A stretch of DNA of 14,510 nt from Gammaproteobacteria bacterium (GTDB taxonomy: Bacteria; Pseudomonadota; Gammaproteobacteria; Steroidobacterales; BM003): assembly GCA_026193125.1 (NCBI GenBank), contig JAPHSC010000002.1, positions 1 through 14,510 on the forward strand. Reading direction: 5' to 3'. Position numbers and translations under genes: made by a program. Positions 13,915 to 14,510 of this stretch are shown here, in pieces; position 1 is the stretch's first letter, and each line of letters starts with the position of its first letter. Under the pieces are notes generated by a model. The model was not told the origin of the DNA, searched no databases, and saw only the letters and a list, made by a program, of their open reading frames with translations.

Positions 13915-14264
13915 AGATGCTGAAAACACCGCTGGTAGTCGCTTTGCTGCTGGCAGTCGGTATTCCCCTGGGTGTCGTACTTGTGCTGACGGTCGCGGCC
14001 CCCGCCCTGGCTGCTGAGGCCGGTGCAGTGATGTCGGTAGACCCCGAGGTCATGCGCTGGGGCCTGCTGGCTGGTGCCGCTGCCGCCAGTATCTCTGCCC
14101 TCGCGGCCGGTTATGCCGTGGCGCAGGTAGGAACCGCGGCGGTAGGGGTCCTGGCGGAGAAACCGGAACTGATAGGCCGAGTACTGATACTCGTTGGCCT
14201 GGCAGAAGGTATCGCCATTTATGGTCTGATTGTCGCCATCCTCATATTCAACCGACTGAGTTAG
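13911..14264 (+). CDS. ntpK: V/A-type ATPase proteolipid subunit K (c-like)
   Basis: A 117-residue protein with an N-terminal hydrophobic segment ending PALAAEAG (about 31-38), probably a signal peptide or extra helix as in the Thermus proteolipid. A single two-helix hairpin follows (about 48-80 and 88-113). The ion-binding carboxylate is Glu99 in GLAEGIAIYGLIVA, and the loop between helices has LAEKPELIG (81-89). Several copies form the rotating ring in the inner membrane. Glu99 is followed by Gly rather than the Thr or Ser common in sodium-type rings, and Ala98 replaces the usual Pro, which weakly favours protons. ATG 13911 has AGGAGAGG at 13900-13907 and overlaps the subunit I stop as ATGA. 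Confidence 0.9.
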   Translation: MKMLKTPLVVALLLAVGIPLGVVLVLTVAAPALAAEAGAVMSVDPEVMRWGLLAGAAAASISALAAGYAVAQVGTAAVGVLAEKPELIGRVLILVGLAEGIAIYGLIVAILIFNRLS

Positions 14265-14271
14265 CACATCC

Positions 14272-14510
14272 ATGCGTTGTGTCATCCTCGCAGATAGAGT
14301 CACCGGCATTGCCTACCACCTGGCCGGGGTGGAAGTGATTCGACCTGACCTGGAGGAACTGCCAGCCGTTTTCAAAGAGGCCTGCGATCAGTACGGCCTG
14401 GTGCTCATCACCGGACCACTGGCCGACAGCCTGCCTGGCGCTACCCTGCAACAGGCCATTCAGCGCGCCACCCCCCCGGTCCAGGTCATTACCCCGGTCT
14501 ACGCCCGATC
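14272..14510 (+). CDS. V/A-type ATPase subunit F, N-terminal part (3' end outside window)
   Basis: The frame opens at ATG 14272, seven bases after the subunit K stop, and runs off the right edge after 79 codons. The fragment has GIAYHLAGVEVIRP (12-25) and YGLVLITGPLADSLP (42-56), the pattern of subunit F. Subunit F has a small Rossmann-like fold, binds the central shaft with subunit D and helps control rotation. No clear Shine-Dalgarno sequence precedes the ATG; it may be coupled to subunit K. Subunits E, A, B and D are expected further downstream. Confidence 0.8.
   Translation, partial: MRCVILADRVTGIAYHLAGVEVIRPDLEELPAVFKEACDQYGLVLITGPLADSLPGATLQQAIQRATPPVQVITPVYAR

Overview
The window looks like a chromosome segment of a gammaproteobacterium. 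It is GC-rich, carries a complete System I cytochrome c maturation operon in the order ccmA-B-C-D-E-F-G-H-I, and keeps ccmH and ccmI as separate genes, as in Pseudomonas-like lineages rather than fused as in E. coli. No species can be named from this sequence alone. There are no rRNA or tRNA genes, insertion sequences or CRISPR arrays that I can see.

Layout. 1-444 is the C-terminal end of a RimK-like ATP-grasp ligase, cut by the left edge. 525-1661 is a major facilitator transporter. It converges on a histidinol-phosphate aminotransferase gene (hisC, minus strand, 1726-2820), with an imperfect hairpin between the two. A 324-base region (2821-3144) separates hisC from the divergent ccm operon. 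It holds a good extended -10 for hisC and several hairpins. 3145-9922 is the ccm operon, nine genes with one- or four-base overlaps at most junctions. 9922-10854 is a double-hotdog MaoC-like dehydratase whose start codon overlaps the ccmI stop. After a 144-base gap containing a dyad, 10999 to the right edge is the first half of a V/A-type (rotary) ATPase operon: a coiled-coil stalk subunit, a short AC39-like subunit C, membrane subunit I, proteolipid K, and the start of subunit F. The catalytic subunits A and B, and E and D, are expected beyond the right edge.

How the genes work together. CcmA and CcmB, with CcmC and CcmD, load haem onto the periplasmic chaperone CcmE. CcmG and CcmH keep the apocytochrome CXXCH thiols reduced. 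CcmI captures the apocytochrome and CcmF joins it to haem. The V/A-type ATPase is a membrane ion pump or ATP synthase. Its proteolipid has the carboxylate but lacks the hydroxyl residue after it that is usual in sodium-type motors, which mildly favours protons. The MaoC-like protein joining the two blocks has no obvious role in either.

No clearly new system is visible. The points most worth following are the V/A-type ATPase in a gammaproteobacterial setting with a shortened subunit C, the dehydratase coupled to ccmI, and the structured non-coding regions.
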